Shown: positions 63,447 to 64,000 of the stretch, in pieces
Layout: each line of letters begins with the position of its first letter
Numbering within the stretch: position 1 is the stretch's first letter
Assembly: GCF_026000115.1 (NCBI RefSeq)
Contig: NZ_AP026867.1
Location: 1,209,501 to 1,273,500 of the forward strand
From: Aureispira anguillae
Lineage (GTDB): Bacteria; Bacteroidota; Bacteroidia; Chitinophagales; Saprospiraceae
Direction: 5' to 3'
DNA length: 64,000 nt
Made by a program: the position numbers and the translations under genes
The notes under the pieces: model-generated
Database searches by the model: none
What the model was told of the DNA's origin: nothing
Seen by the model: only the letters and a program-made list of their open reading frames with translations

Positions 63447-64000
63447 ATGGATCAAATATTTAAAGATTTAAAAGTAATTGAGCTAGCTTCTGTTTTGGCA
63501 GGACCAGCAGTAGGGCTTTTTTTTGCAGAATTAGGAGCAAAGGTTGTTAAGGTAGAAAACAAAAAAGGGGGAGGAGATATTACCCGAACCTGGCGCTTGG
63601 CTTCCGAAGACAAAAATGCTCCTGTATCGGCTTATTATTGTGCAATAAATTGGAACAAAGAGGTTTTATTGGTTGATCTTTCTACCACAGAAGGAAAGGA
63701 GCAGGTTTATGAATTGGTTCGAGAGGCAGATGTTGTGATTGCCAATTATAAAAAGAAATCGGCACAAAAACTAGGGGTAGATTATGCACAATTAAAAGCC
63801 ATCAATGCTACCTTGATTTATGCCAATATTTCTGGTTTTGGGGAGGAAAGTGAACGAGTTGCTTTTGATGTCGTTTTGCAAGCAGAATCTGGATTTATGT
63901 ATATGAACGGGCAGCCAGAGAGCCCTCCAACAAAAATGCCTGTAGCTCTTATTGATATTTTGGCAGCACACCAGCTCAAAGAGGGAATTCTAGTGGCTTT
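63447..64000 (+). CDS. CaiB/BaiF family CoA-transferase (3' partial)
   Basis: The ATG at 63447 opens a frame that runs off the window after 184 codons. The N-terminus (FKDLKVIELASVLAGPAVG, FFAELGAKVVKVEN) is typical of class III CoA-transferases. LIYANISGFGEE is the central block and Asp170 in LIDILAAHQ aligns with the catalytic aspartate. It is related to the gene at 17901 but not a close copy. CoA-transfer between an organic acid and acyl-CoA, or an epimerase role, is expected. Confidence 0.9.
   Translation, partial: MDQIFKDLKVIELASVLAGPAVGLFFAELGAKVVKVENKKGGGDITRTWRLASEDKNAPVSAYYCAINWNKEVLLVDLSTTEGKEQVYELVREADVVIANYKKKSAQKLGVDYAQLKAINATLIYANISGFGEESERVAFDVVLQAESGFMYMNGQPESPPTKMPVALIDILAAHQLKEGILVA

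Noticed and set aside
1-64000. tRNA, rRNA, CRISPR array, integrase, prophage or replication origin
   Set aside because: Scanned for conserved tRNA arm sequences, spaced direct repeats, phage or plasmid genes and DnaA boxes; nothing convincing was found by eye.

Overview
This 64 kb window comes from an AT-rich member of the Bacteroidota. Four things support that: a type IX secretion (T9SS) C-terminal sorting domain on the 9750 gene, a TonB-dependent receptor paired with a DUF4249 lipoprotein, many Sec/lipobox proteins with Bacteroidota-style leaders, and promoter -7 boxes of the TANNTTTG type (9587, 25290, 42246) instead of TATAAT. The protein mix (TIGR03032, DUF6913 next to dapA, RNase R, S41 peptidase, DUF4249) suggests the Saprospiria side of the phylum, perhaps an Aureispira-like marine gliding bacterium. 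That placement is inference. I found no rRNA, tRNA, CRISPR array, phage block or transposase. The window is chromosomal, with wide intergenic regions rich in repeats and hairpins.

Layout. 1-9.3 kb: plus-strand enzymes, namely a partial esterase, a macro-domain protein, a beta-lactamase-fold hydrolase, GNATs, an S41 peptidase, then a GNAT / arylamine N-acetyltransferase / sulfotransferase run. 9.7-18.9 kb: a T9SS cargo protein facing a minus-strand block (RNase R with an extra C-terminal domain, a His-rich protein, a BamE-like lipoprotein, a methyltransferase, an amidohydrolase), then a CaiB-type CoA-transferase. 19-31.5 kb: secreted proteins (including an M43-like protein without its zinc site, and a trypsin-like protease), an NhaC-family antiporter with a periplasmic N-terminal domain, a TIGR03032 protein, YqgE, a double CAP-domain protein, and two intergenic regions that look like small-RNA loci. 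31.7-46.9 kb: a membrane-anchored subtilase and a two-repeat lipoprotein, a minus-strand envelope block (TonB receptor, DUF4249, others), MsrB, a LolD-like ATPase, a rhomboid, a deacetylase-family enzyme and small envelope proteins. 47-64 kb: accA, a DUF6913 gene, dapA, a GT-C membrane protein, a serine hydrolase lipoprotein, an ABC1/UbiB kinase, a penicillin acylase, a triple-OmpA protein with a membrane-anchored coiled-coil protein, an operon (small membrane protein, LolD-like ATPase, endonuclease V), and the start of a second CaiB-type CoA-transferase that runs off the end.

Most genes are independent housekeeping or envelope functions, not one pathway. The most noteworthy non-coding signals are a roughly 200-nt three-way-junction RNA candidate with its own terminator (30032-30228), a second short transcription unit with two micro-ORFs and a terminator (28863-29052), a MITE-like nested palindromic repeat (7223-7414, related copy 29657-29823), and an inverted pair of 76-bp near-identical repeats 52 kb apart (909-984 and 53101-53176). 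Among proteins, the points of interest are the RNase R C-terminal extension that looks like a degenerate uracil-DNA-glycosylase fold and the M43-family pseudoprotease.
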